Of a stretch of DNA of 64,000 nt, positions 23,476-34,702 are shown piece after piece (the first letter of the stretch is position 1; each line of letters starts with the position of its first letter). The notes under the pieces are model-generated. The model was not told the origin of the DNA. It ran no database searches and saw nothing but the letters and a program-made list of their open reading frames with translations. The position numbers and the translations under genes were made by a program. Source of the stretch: Blasia pusilla. Taxonomy: Eukaryota > Marchantiophyta > Marchantiopsida > Blasiales. The DNA is taken from contig CM114274.1 of the NCBI GenBank assembly GCA_050084515.1, positions 33,046,001 through 33,110,000 on the forward strand, in the 5' to 3' direction.

Positions 23476-23960
23476 TCATGCAAAGATCAAGTCATCTACC
23501 TCTCCTAAGTACATCGAGGAAAAACCCACCTTCCAAAGAGGAACAACATCCAAACGTGGAGTCAAACACATCATATGCCAACCCCTAGAACACCGATCAC
23601 ACACAACACATACAAGTGCGTTACCAGCAGACCCACACAACATGCACCTCAAGCTAGCACGTATCATGGCTAAGCTTGGGTCAACAGTACCATCCACATT
23701 TGGAAGATGACATGGCGCACAATTACGCACATGGTCCTTCCAAACAACTCCATCACGACCCTCCAACATGAGAACTCGGAAGCTAACACCTCGCAAGACT
23801 TCAGTAAAATAGTGCGGCTTGCCATCACATCCAACGCGTTGTCGGGGCAACCGCTGCAAATAGACAAAGTCCCCACATGGAACCTCTGAATCGATGGTCG
23901 ATAACCTCCACCTCGAATGGTTGCATACCGCAACGTATCCTGTGTTGAGCAATGGCAAGA
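23476..23960 (-). pseudogene. Element A: integrase C-terminus with degraded PHD finger
   Basis: After a beta-rich segment (FRVLMLEGRDGVVW) comes a conserved KDHVRNCAPCHLPN linker and then a PHD-like zinc finger, starting at about 23,646. It reads CMLCGSAG, VVCDRCSRGWHMMCLTP, so six of the eight zinc ligands are present in the C4-H-C3 order; the final Cys pair is lost (FSSMYL replaces the expected W-x-C-P-x-C). PHD fingers usually read the histone H3 tail. In this family it takes the place of a chromodomain at the end of integrase. It is non-functional in this copy. Confidence 0.75.
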
Positions 23961-23979
23961 TTCTCAAAGGTGTTGGCAT

Positions 23980-24925
23980 AACTCTCGAAAAGAGCTCCGC
24001 CACGAGAACACACCTCATCACATCTCCGGGTCATCAAGGTTCACCACCTCACTAGACTCCCAACAATTGTTCTTTGGCAAGTCCGGATCTCGGCCGTATA
24101 ATGTAAAAATAAGGTGAGAAGGAAGCCAAGGATGCTTGGCGAGTGAACCTATACCCCATGGCTAACCATGGCAATCGAATATCCGGTCTCAAGATGCCCT
24201 TCAGAGGCCATACTTGCGCAATGTCCTCTTCACCGCCTCGAACCACACGCTCAGCCAAACCATCCGCCTCGGATGATCTCGAGACGTGGTCCGATGATCA
24301 ATCAATGCCTTGTCACACAAGACCTGAAACTCACCTGAAACTCTGACCGGGTGGTCGGCCAAGACTTGGTGCACCAAAATGACTAAGCACTCTATCCAGA
24401 AATGCATACGCCGTTCCTCACTCGCCTTGTCCGTAATGCCACCAACTCAATCCACTTGAGAAGTGCTCCACCATCACCAACACATATCGATGATGTAAAT
24501 AGTCCAACGGTAACGGTCCATAAAGTCCACACTCCAACAGTAACCCAACCCCATAATAGGCAAGGGGTGTAATTGTGGTGTAGGGGCATTAAATGATGCC
24601 TCACCCGGTCACAAACCATACAACGTGACACCAATGCTGCACTTGAGTATGCATGCCACGCCACCAATATCTTGGCCAAGGAGTAAGTTATACGACGCTT
24701 TACCCCAAAATGTCCCAACTCCTCATGGGCATGTCGCATAATGCGCTCTCTCGAGCCAAATGTGGCACTACTCGTACTCTACCATCCTCCCACACACGGA
24801 GAATATGTGTTCCCTCCAATCGATACCTCTTAGCACGTTGGCGAACACGGTCTCGCTCCTTGGCACTCACTATGCGTGGCACCCTCTTGGTCCGTAGGAA
24901 CTCCAACACCAACGCATCATCATGA
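23980..24925 (-). pseudogene. Element A: integrase, zinc-binding and core regions
   Basis: The N-terminal HHCC zinc-binding module is visible as AHEELGHFGVK followed by RCMVCDRVR (about 24,740-24,590). Upstream is the linker GTHILRVWEDGRVRVVPH. The retroviral-integrase core follows in broken pieces (DGGALLKWIELVALR about 24,450; FPLAKHP-like and WLAMGYRF about 24,150). Integrase inserts the cDNA copy into the genome. Several frameshifts separate the segments. Confidence 0.75.
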
Positions 24926-24989
24926 ATATCACGCTGATCCGTACCACCATCTCCAACCTTAGGATCAAGGTGGCCATCTACCCTCGACT

Positions 24990-25450
24990 AGAGTAAGATA
25001 TCACGTGGTCCTCCATACTAGAGTCCACCTAACCAACATAAAAGGCGGATGCATGCCAACCTGGCACCATCTCCTCATCAACCTCGCCATGCCATCTAGC
25101 CCTGTTGTATCCTCTTGGCTAGTACATGGGTTCCTACTCAACCCATCAAAGCATCAAGGTTGGCAACTCCAGGTCTATGTACCACCCGGAAGTCATACTC
25201 TGTAAGATAAGAGCCCACCGTGCAAGCTTCCTGTAAGCTTGTCCGACTCCATCAACCACTTGAGCGGTTGGTGATCGTAACAAGGGTAAACGGGTGCCAA
25301 ACAAGTAACACCTAAAGTGTGCCCACACCCATACTCTCGCCAAGCACTCTCCCTCATATGAACTATAGCGACTCATTTGCATTATTGAACGACTTGCATA
25401 GGCCACCACAAACTCCATGTGCTCATCATCATGTTGTGTCAACACCGGTC
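24990..25450 (-). pseudogene. Element A: RNase H
   Basis: Minus-strand fragments show LTQHDDEHMEFVVAYASRS, SSYEGECLARVW and, after a shift, LARWALILQ. These match the RNase H domain that follows reverse transcriptase in Ty3/gypsy elements and degrades the RNA strand of the hybrid. Element C has a much better preserved copy at 38,700-39,181. Confidence 0.75.
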
Positions 25451-25459
25451 CAAGTCCTA

Positions 25460-26580
25460 ACCTACTCCAATCGGTGTGTAATGGAATGGGCGCCCTCGAT
25501 AGGTCTCCTCAAGATAGGCGCCGCCACCAATGGGCCTTAAGCTCCACAAAAGCTCTCTCTGATCATCTCCCCAATGCCACTCTTGATCTGATTTCAGCAA
25601 TTGGTTCAAAGGCTTTGCCATAGCACTAAATCCCTTCACATACCTCCGATAGTAGTTCGCCAATCCCATGAATGCCCAAACTCTACTCACATCTACCGGA
25701 CGCGGAATAAGTGCAATAGCCTCCACCTTTGCTTGCTGAACTCCCAAACCACCTGGATAGATCACATGACCCAAGTACTCAACATCCTCATGGAAGAACT
25801 TACACTTTCCGGATGCAACGTAGACCATGAGCTTTCAACCGCTCAAACATCATCTGCAAATGTATCTGATGCTCCTCCACCGTGTTACTGAACACCAAGA
25901 TATCATCAATGTAACACCGAACAAAATCCAACCCTGCTAGGATCCTATCCATCACTCTTTGAAACTCGGCAGGTGCATTCTTCAACCCAAAGGGTAAGAA
26001 TTTCCCGGTACAAACAATCCTTGCCATGAGAGTTGACACCCCAAAATGTTGTCTTGGCCTTGTCACTCTCCCGAATCGGCAATTGATGGTATCCGCTCAA
26101 GATCCAAAATCTGAAAATCTTTGCCTGTCCCACCACATCAAAGATCTCCTCAGGTGTAGGCATGGCATACCTATCGGCCTTGGTTTGCCGATTGATAGAC
26201 GGTAATCTCCACACATCCGCCTATTCGTAGTTGCCATGCATATCCTTTTTAGCGAGCATGATAGTGGTTGATGCATACTCTCCATGCGACAACTCCACTA
26301 ATCCAGCCTCCAAAAGGTCCAACGTCCTACTCTCAATCAAGTCCCTCTCCATATCACTATATCGGTAGGGACGACGGAAGATTGGCGTATCACTAGCCAA
26401 ATCAATCCGTATACCGGGTCCAACCAGAGAACCCAACTCCTTCATGCTAAAGGCAAAACAACTCCTATAAGCACGTAGGAACGTGTGTCAGCGTCGTTTC
26501 TCACCTCCCGTAAGCTTGGGCCCAAGTAATGGCTCCCAAGTCTCCTCCTTTGGCACACTAGAGGGAGAGGACGATGCCAT
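25460..26580 (-). pseudogene. Element A: reverse transcriptase
   Basis: The RT begins after a conserved lead-in (ETWEP, SMKELGSLVGPGIRIDL) at about 26,550-26,400 that also occurs in element C. Signature blocks in order are DTPIFRRPYRYS, TIMLAKKD, LPFGLKNAPAEFQRVMDRIL and the catalytic RCYIDDILVF at about 25,900, then GHVIYPGGLGV and VRVWAFMGLANYYRRYVKGF in the connection. The catalytic Asp pair is intact. Three or more frameshifts break the frame, so this copy is inactive. Confidence 0.85.
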
Positions 26581-26739
26581 TGGTCACTCATAACCCCCTC
26601 ACAAGATGGTACACCCTTAGCTACACCATCATCGAGCAAATAACTCCTCCACCAAAGATGAGCAACCAACTCCACATGCCCACCATTACATCCCATTTAC
26701 TCCAAGGATGCAAAATACTACTCTCCTCGCTTTGGATCG

Positions 26740-27775
26740 ATGCCTCTACCGTCCGGTAGCCATCGAGCTCATTACAAGGGGTGGAAGACCCACAGACATA
26801 GTCCGAAGTCGACGCATTTGTTCGCCATACCAAGACTCAAAATCCAAGTCAAACAATTCAGGTCCATGGCTTTGACCCAACACATGACGTCGTGAAGCCT
26901 CATAAATAGAAGCAACCGCTATCATACCTAGTAGCAAATCCCATCACGCTCTCTCTCATCAGCGTTAGGCTCCACCAATTGTCGCACATGAGAATCCCAT
27001 ACAAGCCCGGGACCACCTTCCTGTAGGCATGTGACGAGGAAAACTCACAAATGTGGGTAGTGCCATCCTAGGTGCCCCACACGGTTCTGCCATGGGTGAC
27101 CGATCAATAACCCTCACCACTTGAGAAAGTCGCCAAAGATTCAAGATACTATCCTTTGTAAGGCGAGGATCATTTGCCAGACCGCATCATATGCTCGACG
27201 TAGAACCTCCCCAGGCAACAAGTTTGTCCACCACAAGCGTGGGCGATGTGCACGCTGAGCCAACTCATGTTTGCATCCAACAACACCGCTGGTCCAATCA
27301 AGACCGCACCTCATGAACACTCGCCATCATCCGGGTTCGAGTGTCACCCAACAATGGAACATTCTCGAATGTAAGCTAGAGCATGTGCTGATGAACTGAA
27401 GATGTCGTAACACCCGTAACATCTCCCAAAACAATCGAGACCTAGGGTCATGTAATCCCTCACCACGACCAAAGACGTGTATGACCACGACATGGCCATC
27501 CAGCAATCACCAAATCCACAGGACCAACCCTCTCAAGGTCCTGCGCCCCAACAATGCAATGTGTGATGGTAAAGCACGCTGGTACCCACGAATAGGCGAT
27601 GGCGGCAACAACTCGGGATATCTCGCATCAATCGACCAATATGTCGGGATGAGACTCTCGGGCCGTCTCATCTCGCTCCACATACACGTATCTCCAAGAC
27701 AGAATACCGGCTGCAACATGCCGCCAAAACAAAGTGCTAATCCCACCAAAGAGATCTAACACACAAATGCCCTCC
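26740..27775 (-). pseudogene. Element A: C5-cytosine DNA methyltransferase, broken
   Basis: Between protease and RT are the ordered motifs of a cytosine-C5 methyltransferase, spread over three frames. Motif I (ICVLDLFGGIS, AdoMet binding) is at about 27,770. Motif IV (DLVIAGWPC, catalytic Cys, but PCR instead of PCQ) is near 27,510. LFWEMLR and motif VI (ENVPLLGDT) follow, then motif VIII (AHRPRLWWTNLL) near 27,230. A segment with ALPTFVSFPR and NADERER occupies the motif IX neighbourhood, and a GQSMDLNCLTW-like block near 26,870 is a plausible motif X. The order is linear, not permuted as in plant DRM enzymes. Such enzymes methylate cytosine in DNA using AdoMet. Element B carries the same 3' half. 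Confidence 0.8.
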
Positions 27776-28129
27776 GGCGGATCTTTGCCATACAATTGGT
27801 GTAGTATCCAAAGGGGATAACCAATCGGGCGAAGTAGGAGTCCGTGGGGCCTCCTCTCTCCCTCGTGAGGTATAATGACCTCATACCAAGCCTCTGCACT
27901 AGGCGACGCCTCTGCCGTAGTGCACCGCTGAACTCCAAAGTGGCACATCCAACGATGAGGATGCCATTGCTGCAAAAATAGGGACCTCCTCTACCTCCTC
28001 ATGCGCAGGAGAATCCATAGCGAAACATTACCCTCCAAAAGTCTCTGGCCAAGTGACTACTCCACTAAAACCGACCCACAGATGCTAACACTTTGTTGGG
28101 GAAGACCTCATGGTCGAGCCCCATAAATA

Positions 28130-28566
28130 AATCTCACAGAACTTGGCTCATACGTCCATCCCGGATCGCCAACCAGGTCAGAAGACGCTGTCTCGACCCA
28201 ATAATCCATCTGAAAACCCATCGGGTACAATATCGCTCCTCCAACTAGTACATCATACGACTCGGTGATGTGACTACGCATGAGATACTCCCAACCGGGA
28301 GCTATCGATCGCATGATCTGGTCTCAAATGTGCATGAAAAACTTCTCCCGTGTCATGAATTGAGACCTATCATTGGCTCCTCCAAGTGATGTTTGAATTT
28401 GGAATGGGTAAGGCTCAAGCTCGACCTCCGAATACCCAAACCAATACATGCCGCCTTTCCCAAAATCAAAGGTTGGGCACGAGTCTAACAAGACTCTATC
28501 TGGTCTATACACACATCTGTAGGACTCACCAATCGGAAGATCCCACTCCGGTTGTCCAACATACAT
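28130..28566 (-). pseudogene. Element A: aspartic protease
   Basis: Minus-strand sequence shows VLLDSCPTF (from an ancestral LDSGAQP-type active site), then LEPYPFQIQTSLGGAN, SYDVLVGGAILYPMGFQMDYW and FIYGARP. The homologous stretches in B (LLDCGAQPLMLGKA) and C (LLDSGAQPLMLGKA) identify it as the retropepsin that cleaves the polyprotein. The active-site block is mutated here. Confidence 0.7.
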
Positions 28567-28639
28567 ACACCAGGTGTAAGCCTCTCACGATCAATGGCTG
28601 GCCGGGTGGTAATGCATCCATCTTCGTTCCGCCGCTAAG

Positions 28640-30600
28640 TAGCATCGGTACTCAATGCTACTCGACATAGAGGGTCGCTCCACCGCAACACCCTCATCCA
28701 CCTCAATACGTAGCAATAACACCCCACGTTCACACAACGTGGTCGCTAATCAAATACAGAGCTAAGTCAACTCCTAAAGCCATCGACTCCGTGGCGAAAA
28801 CAATGGGGATCCAACACCTGAAGTTGCCATCCGCAATCTTGCATTGATCTTTGCATCCGTGTCTACTACACGCGATGTAGATGCCTCGATCCCCATTGTC
28901 CGCTCAATAGGTTGCGAGGAACCATGGATGGAGTCCTAAGCACCTCGACAACAAGAATGACCGGGGAAGCCTAGCTCGCCTCCCGGCCTCACCCCTCTGT
29001 GGGTCCAACTCACAAAGAGCACCACGTGGCTCGACGCTCGAGTGGCTCCTCTGAATCGCGGTGATGCCTCAACTTGTCTTTGCACTCGCCATATAAGAGA
29101 GATCATCCCCTCCATAAGAGGTGGAAGCCCCTGCTCCCAAACTGATCTATCTTTGGATACCGACCATAGTAGCCAACTCGCTCCAACCTGCTCAATCCTG
29201 GCAACCATAGCGACTCTGTCGTAGTGGTAGGGGTAGCCACCGTAGGCTCTCCAACCCCTTTGGTCCACCCCTACCACCTCTACCACCTCGGCCTCTCGGA
29301 GCTACTCCACCACGGCCACGGCCTGATCTCAACTCCGGATGAAGATCAAAGCAACGCTCTCGTGGATGACCTAGTCTCCGCAATGATCACACTGAGTTGG
29401 GGCCGATCGAGGCCCATCCTCCAAAGTCCGTCTCCCATCCTCTTGGGGACAAAACTTCCTAACATGATCACCTCCACATGTCCAACATGATCGTCCTGCT
29501 GCTGGGCAGCAAATGAAGGCAATGGTCTCTGCACAAATGTCCCTCTAGGACTTGATCGAGGTCGCGTGTACCCCACGACTCCCACTACAACTACCACCAC
29601 CACTACTACGAGATGTGAGGTGGGCGGTGAACATGAGAAGTAGTAGTTGTATCCCTCATTGAATGCGGATGTCACCACTCTCTCCTTCACCATGTTAAGC
29701 TCAATCTTCTCGGATAAAGCAAACACATGGGTCAATGTGGGTGAATCATCACTCATAAGAGTAGCATCACGCACCCTACGGCGCAAATCTCTGTCCAAGA
29801 TCCCGTACTAAAATCGGATGCATGATCCTCGGTCACACCAGGTAATCGAAATCAAGCGCCGATACGAGTGTATGCCTCACGAAGACTCTCACCGTCTTTC
29901 GCTCAAAGTCCTGAAGATTCCTCAACTTCTCCGTCTTCACTCGATAGTTCTTCTTCAACCTCTTGAAGAACTCGCAACCAGTGAACGATGGTGGGGCACT
30001 AGTACCTCCACTAGTACCCCCACTAGTACCTCCACCGGTACCCCACTCCGGCTCGCACTCGTACCACTCAACGTCGGGCTGGGCCGGGCATAGTAGGAGC
30101 ACTACTACCAATACCACCATGGGTGATAGACACATAGCCCGGAGACCAATATTGTCTCCACGCCTCAATCTCAAAGCAACATGTTCCTTCCTAAACTCAT
30201 GGTAATCGTCCATGGGTGGTCCCTCCAATCTTTGAAACAACCCTTCCAAGCCAAGAAGGGTGTAAACAACGTGGCGTTCAACATCCGCATATCACACCAC
30301 GTATCAAACTCCTGCATGAAGTCCTCCAACTCAATGGTGCCCACTTTGCACACCGAGTATCGTCGTGGGCCCTTCATGGCCCCATATCCACCGTCCATGT
30401 CCCAAATCAATGGAGCTGCAACACTCGATAACAACGTAGAAGACTCGGTGTTTGGAACACCCTGGTCCTCCTCTTCATCAACCGTCGGAAGTGGAAAAGG
30501 TAGCCGATACCTAAATCCACTCCGTGTGAAACCACCACTGTCCGCACCACGGTCCCCAACCAGACCACCCGACGACTCGTGATGACCAACGCCGATGCCG
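28640..30600 (-). pseudogene. Element A: gag, broken
   Basis: Shifted minus-strand frames reproduce the gag seen open in element B. They include ELEDFMQEFDTWCDMRML (capsid-like), TYVFALSEKIEL-type sequence, two CCHC zinc knuckles (a CWTCGGDHVRKFC-type one and one with GHPRERCFDLHP), then an arginine/glycine-rich tract (RGRGGVAPRGRGGRGGR) near 29,290. Gag packages the RNA; knuckles and RG-rich tail are likely nucleic-acid-binding. Use element B (45,300-47,475) as the reference copy. Confidence 0.75.
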
Positions 30601-31132
30601 CACCACCACCAAATTACCCAAGTGACGTCGATGTCGCTCTACTATTGTAGCTCTACTAGCTATGAGTGTAGGCAATCTAACCTCTCATCACTACAAGAAG
30701 CCTCCCTTGGTCTACTGGTCATCACTCCAACCTCACTATCAGTAGCACACAGGAGTAACACTACTCTGGAAATCAGCGTCAACCCTAACAATGGGCGCGC
30801 AAGCAAGAAGCACGATGGAGGGGATCGGATACGTGAAGTCCAACGACAACCCTCCAACCGCAAATGGAAATCAAGGTAACACAATCCACCAAACGTGGTG
30901 CCCCCTGAATCCACAAAACCCACCACACAGTTCTAACGCAATAGCTACTCCGCCGCGGGTCGATGACGTACTAGTCGAACTCGCAGCACCTGAAAATATC
31001 ATCTGCATGGAGAGGCTACACCGTACTATGCGCTAGAGGTACATCAACCAAAAACCTGAGATGCATAAAGCGCCTAACACATCTCCGAACAACACCAAAT
31101 GAGCTACAACAGTTTGTACACTGGCATAGTTA

Positions 31133-31185
31133 AGAACTCAGCAGTTAAGCGTCCTCCAGGCAGAATAGCCCAAAGATGGGTGACC
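31133..31185 (+). ncRNA. 5S-rRNA-derived block in the element A leader
   Basis: On the plus strand, antisense to element A, AGAACTC-A-GCAGTTAAGCGT is followed after exactly 22 bases by GATGGGTGACC. Plant 5S rRNA has AGAACTC-C-GCAGTTAAGCGT, 22 bases, then GATGGGTGACC (from memory), so box A and box C of the internal Pol III promoter are kept at native spacing. The intervening 22 bases and both flanks differ from 5S rRNA, so it is not a 5S gene. Cassandra elements provide a precedent for 5S-derived sequence in a plant LTR retrotransposon. Confidence 0.8.
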
Positions 31186-31234
31186 AGTTATGCAAAACTC
31201 AAATCCCAAATCCTGCAAAAATTGCCTCACGCCC

Positions 31235-31285
31235 AAGCAAGCAAGCTTGCTTGCTTGCTTGCTCCTTGCTCCTTGCTCCTTGCTC
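31235..31285. repeat. Palindrome AAGCAAGCAAG/CTTGCTTGCTT and CTCCTTG repeats
   Basis: A perfect 22-bp palindrome (31,235-31,256) is followed by several GCTCCTT units. Element B has the same arrangement at 44,690-44,725. In RNA it would form an extended hairpin in the leader between the terminal repeat and gag. Confidence 0.85.
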
Positions 31286-31689
31286 CTTACTCCGCCTCTC
31301 ACGCCCACTCGCCCCGAGCTACCACGAGTTGCCTCGAAGCCTCGAAACCTCGAAACGCCGAGAAATGCTCGAGACACAAGAGCTCTACTCACTACCAAGG
31401 CTAACTCCCAACGCAACAGGCTCTACTCAAAGAACTGACTGTTCTTTGAGTGCACTCCACCTTATATCCTCCAACCTAAGAGCGGGCCCTATTGGGAAAC
31501 TCACCCCCAACTGAGTAACCCCCAACCCTATGTATGGAACCGCATCTCTACCAATCCACTACGGTCCTACATAAGGAATGGCCTCTACTAGTACACCATA
31601 CTCTACGACATAATCCGTATGGTCATGACATGTATGTTGTGTAGCAATGTGTATGCGCACGAAAACCCTTGCCTATTATGACGTACATC

Positions 31690-34312
31690 GTTTTGATGTT
31701 AAGAGCCAAAATGGTCCCATGCTCATGTCCCAAGTCTCGGAAGACTTACCCGTGTTGGGAAACTAGGAATGAGGGAAGTTTGAGTTCGATGAGGTGCCAA
31801 GTTGAGAACTCGATAGGTTGGATGGTCGGTTGACCCAGATCACACTAACGTGAGTGTGTTTGGGTGTAGATTGGCGATAAGAGCATGTCCTACTAAACAT
31901 ACGGTTCGTAACACTAGAGATTGACGTTTGAGGGGAATATGCGTACGACACGTGGTATCAAAGCAATGTTCCTTAAAGAAACAGACCTGGAAAGAAGGAT
32001 TTGTGAAAGATGTGCAAGCGAGTGAGTACCTAAGGAAGTAGAGGCATGGCAAGAAGGTGGCCAACATAAGTTTGAGGAGTGGTTTGTTAAGGTTTAAGCA
32101 TAGCATGATCTATGTGGGCCAAGGCAAGCTACGGACAAAAGTGTTAGTAGAATTTCATGACAAACTTTTGGCAGGACATAAAGAGGAGAAATCCACGCTT
32201 TTTTTTTTACCAAGAGGTTCTTCTGGCCCAAGATGAAAGAAGACATTGTTCAAAATGTGAAGACTTGCGTGACCTGTCAGGCGAAAAGGGTTTCTTACGC
32301 GAAGAAACAAGGCTTGCTGCACCCTTTTCCGATTCCAGATGGACCCTTGCAAAGTTTGAGTATGGACTTCATTATGAGTCTTCTAGAGTCTAAGGGATAC
32401 CTTGCTATACTTGTGATAGTTGATCGCTTCAGCAAGTTGGTGAGATTCGTGCCGATAGTGGACTCTACAACAACCTATACGAATTCTCCATTGTTCCTGG
32501 ATTTCTGATGGCACGCTCATGGTTTACCTAGGAGTATTGTTTCAGATCAAGTTTTGAAGTTTTCCAATGCGTTTTGGAAGCACTTATTCAGAAGGTTTAG
32601 GACCACGATGAGTTTTAATACCATCTTCCACCCGCAAATGGATGGACACATGGAAAAGGTAAACTTGGTCGTGAATCAGTACTTAAGGAATTACGTGAGT
32701 GTGGATCAGAGAGATTGGGCAAGTGGCTAAATATGGTTGAGTATTGTTACAACTCAATCAAGCATTCTGCAATTGAAAATCTCTGTTTTTTTTGGCTTAT
32801 GGATGTGAGCCATAAGGGCCTCTTGACCTAGACCGAAGGGTACTATATCGGCACATACTCGACAAGATGGATTTGAAACACGTGTAAGAGGTATTGCAAG
32901 ACCTCAAATAGATGCACAAAAAGCACATGCGTTAGTACACAAAGTAGCTAGGGACATGACTTGTGACTGGAGGAAGCTTGGGCGAAAGGCCGTTGTAACT
33001 AGAACATGCTAGTGTTGCAGTAAAGGAATGCATGGTTTTGGAGATTTGATGCTTATGTTATTTTCAATTTGTCTTTGGTAGTGCATGGAAATGAGCTTAG
33101 GATGTACGTTAGGAGGATAGATAAGGAGTATTTCAGGTGAGAGCTTAATTGTATTCGGATAAGCACCTATAACAAGACCAAGTGTTGGATGACTAACACT
33201 TGGGCTCGCCCTAGCGTCGGCAGCGCATATCACTCTGTCTTGGGGCTTGGGGCTTGGGGTGATCTCACTTGTGACTGCATGAGTGAACTTAGTGACGCGT
33301 CTAAGTCAAATACAAGAGCGACCCAAAATTAGTATGACTTGTGGACCGTGTCAATAGGTGGGATGTTTACGAGTTGTGAGCAAGAGAAGTCTTAGGTAGC
33401 AAACTTAGTTAGCTTATTTGATAGGTTTGACTAGTTGCGCAAACTAGTCTAGGCTTGTTGAAGGGGAAATGCTAAATGATGCTAAGTGTTACAATGACAA
33501 CTTAAGACTTAAGCCAAATGAGGAAATTTGGGTTAGCTACCAAAATGAAATTGGATGTCAAGGGGTCGGCTTCCCAAAAAGCCTTGACATTAGAAGTTTT
33601 GTGGTAATAAGGGCATCAAACTCTAAAGTGGGGTGAGTGTCGCAACCTCATAACCAAACAAGTGCCAAGCAGAACATTCAGACTCTATCGAGCTCACGCT
33701 AGGATGGATTGCGCTTTGGGAGAAGTCTCAAGAAGAGACAAATTAGGAAACACAAGTGCGAGATGCGGGTGGGCTAGCGTTTTGAGTGTTTCATGCATTT
33801 ATGGTCACGACTAGGAATTGGAACCAAACGTAGATCCAATTTTGAGAGAGGAGTCGAGTCTCACATGAGACGCGGCCAAGGGATGAAAACCGGACTTGAG
33901 ACGTGGCTGGCGTTTGGGGTTTTGACTATATTTTCAACCATAACTTTTAGTTCCAAGATGCGTTTGGGAGAAGTAAGAAGTGTTGGAAAGCTTATGCAGA
34001 ACCAATTCTAATGCACTAAAGATATTGGAAAACTCTCAAGTAGAGGCTGAGATATTGGCCAAAATTAATTACACTAAGAGTCGGGTTGAGGGCCAAAATG
34101 AGGGGCCTGACGGTCTCTTCCCCAAAGGTAGGGGGAGGGCGGAAATCCCCAAAAGTACTAGTAAGGGGAAGGTCTCCGTGGGTGTTTTGGACTCAAACCC
34201 ACTTTGGGTGCCGTGGGGCAACTCAAGGGCATGGAATGGATGGGGAGTTTTGGCGTTGGGATTCAAAACCCTAACCAAGTCCAATAGAGTGGATTTGAGA
34301 GATCCCTAATGG
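31690..34312 (+). mobile_element. Element D: internally deleted Ty3/gypsy chromovirus relative
   Basis: 31,690-31,950 matches the end of element E's LTR. A primer-binding site resembling the initiator-Met tRNA complement (TGGTATCAAAGC, 31,953-31,964) follows. The sequence then jumps directly into the integrase region (KRVSYAKKQGLLHPFPIPDG, LQSLSMDFIMSLLESKGYLAILVIVDRFSKL at about 32,280-32,450), so most of gag, protease and RT are missing. A purine-rich AAAGTGGGGTGAG precedes a 3' LTR starting TGTCGCAACC at about 33,638 and fading out near 34,312. The copy is dead and lacks most of pol. Confidence 0.8.
32100..32510 (+). pseudogene. Element D: integrase fragment
   Basis: The zinc-binding C-x2-C (KTCVTCQAKRV) and the start of the integrase core (SMDFIMSLLE, LVIVDRFSKLVRFVPI) are readable in one frame at 32,233-32,508. 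An upstream piece (FHDKLLAGHK) lies in another frame. After 32,508 the core continues with shifts (LPRSIVSDQ, FHPQMDGHMEKVN). It would belong to a standard chromovirus integrase. Confidence 0.8.
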
Positions 34313-34501
34313 ACTCCAACCCATGACTCATATTGTTCAGCATTTTCCCATTTTGGGATCTTCCCGGATTTCTTCTTGAAAGACCACAATTACAACTAGT
34401 GTGCGGCCTATAATAGATAGATGAAGAGAATGATACATCAAGATAAAGGACATGGGATAAGATTGTCTATATCCAATGGATCGTTATTGGAGTTGAGTAA
34501 A

Positions 34502-34702
34502 GCCAACCGTTAATAAGTGAGGAGAAGTTAGAACTTTAAGTGAATAACCATGTGTTATCTTGAGGCGCCAACCGTTAATAAGTGAGAGAAGAAGTTTGAA
34601 CTTTAAGTGAGTAACCAGGTGTAATCCCGAGGCGCCAACCGTTAATAAGTGAGAGTAGAAGTTTGAATTTTAAATGAGTAACCACTTGTAATGTTGAGGC
34701 TT
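34502..34702 (+). repeat. Three tandem copies of a 65-67-bp unit
   Basis: The unit begins GCCAACCGTTAATAAGTGAG at 34,502, 34,567 and 34,634 and continues AGAAGTT-GAA-TTTAA-TGAGTAACCA. The copies differ at scattered positions. No coding potential. It lies just past the faded 3' LTR of element D. Confidence 0.9.

Larger units (their letters stand above)
22763..31640 (-). mobile_element. Element A: Ty3/gypsy retrotransposon with DNA methyltransferase and PHD finger
   Basis: Read from right to left the order is: partial 5' terminal sequence (about 31,360-31,640), leader with a 5S-like block, gag with zinc knuckles (about 30,600-28,640), aspartic protease (28,566-28,130), methyltransferase (27,775-26,740), reverse transcriptase (26,580-25,460), RNase H (25,450-24,990), integrase (24,925-23,980), PHD finger (23,650-23,510), purine-rich tract and 3' terminal repeats (23,337-22,763). 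Protease-RT-RNaseH-IN is the Ty3/gypsy order. Frames are interrupted throughout, so this copy cannot make full proteins. Element B is a close relative in inverse orientation; element C is a more diverged one. The 5' terminal sequence is shortened compared with B. Confidence 0.85.

Noticed and set aside
31133-31185. A functional 5S rRNA gene
   Set aside because: Only the two promoter boxes and their spacing match; the rest of the 120-base RNA, including both ends, is not present.
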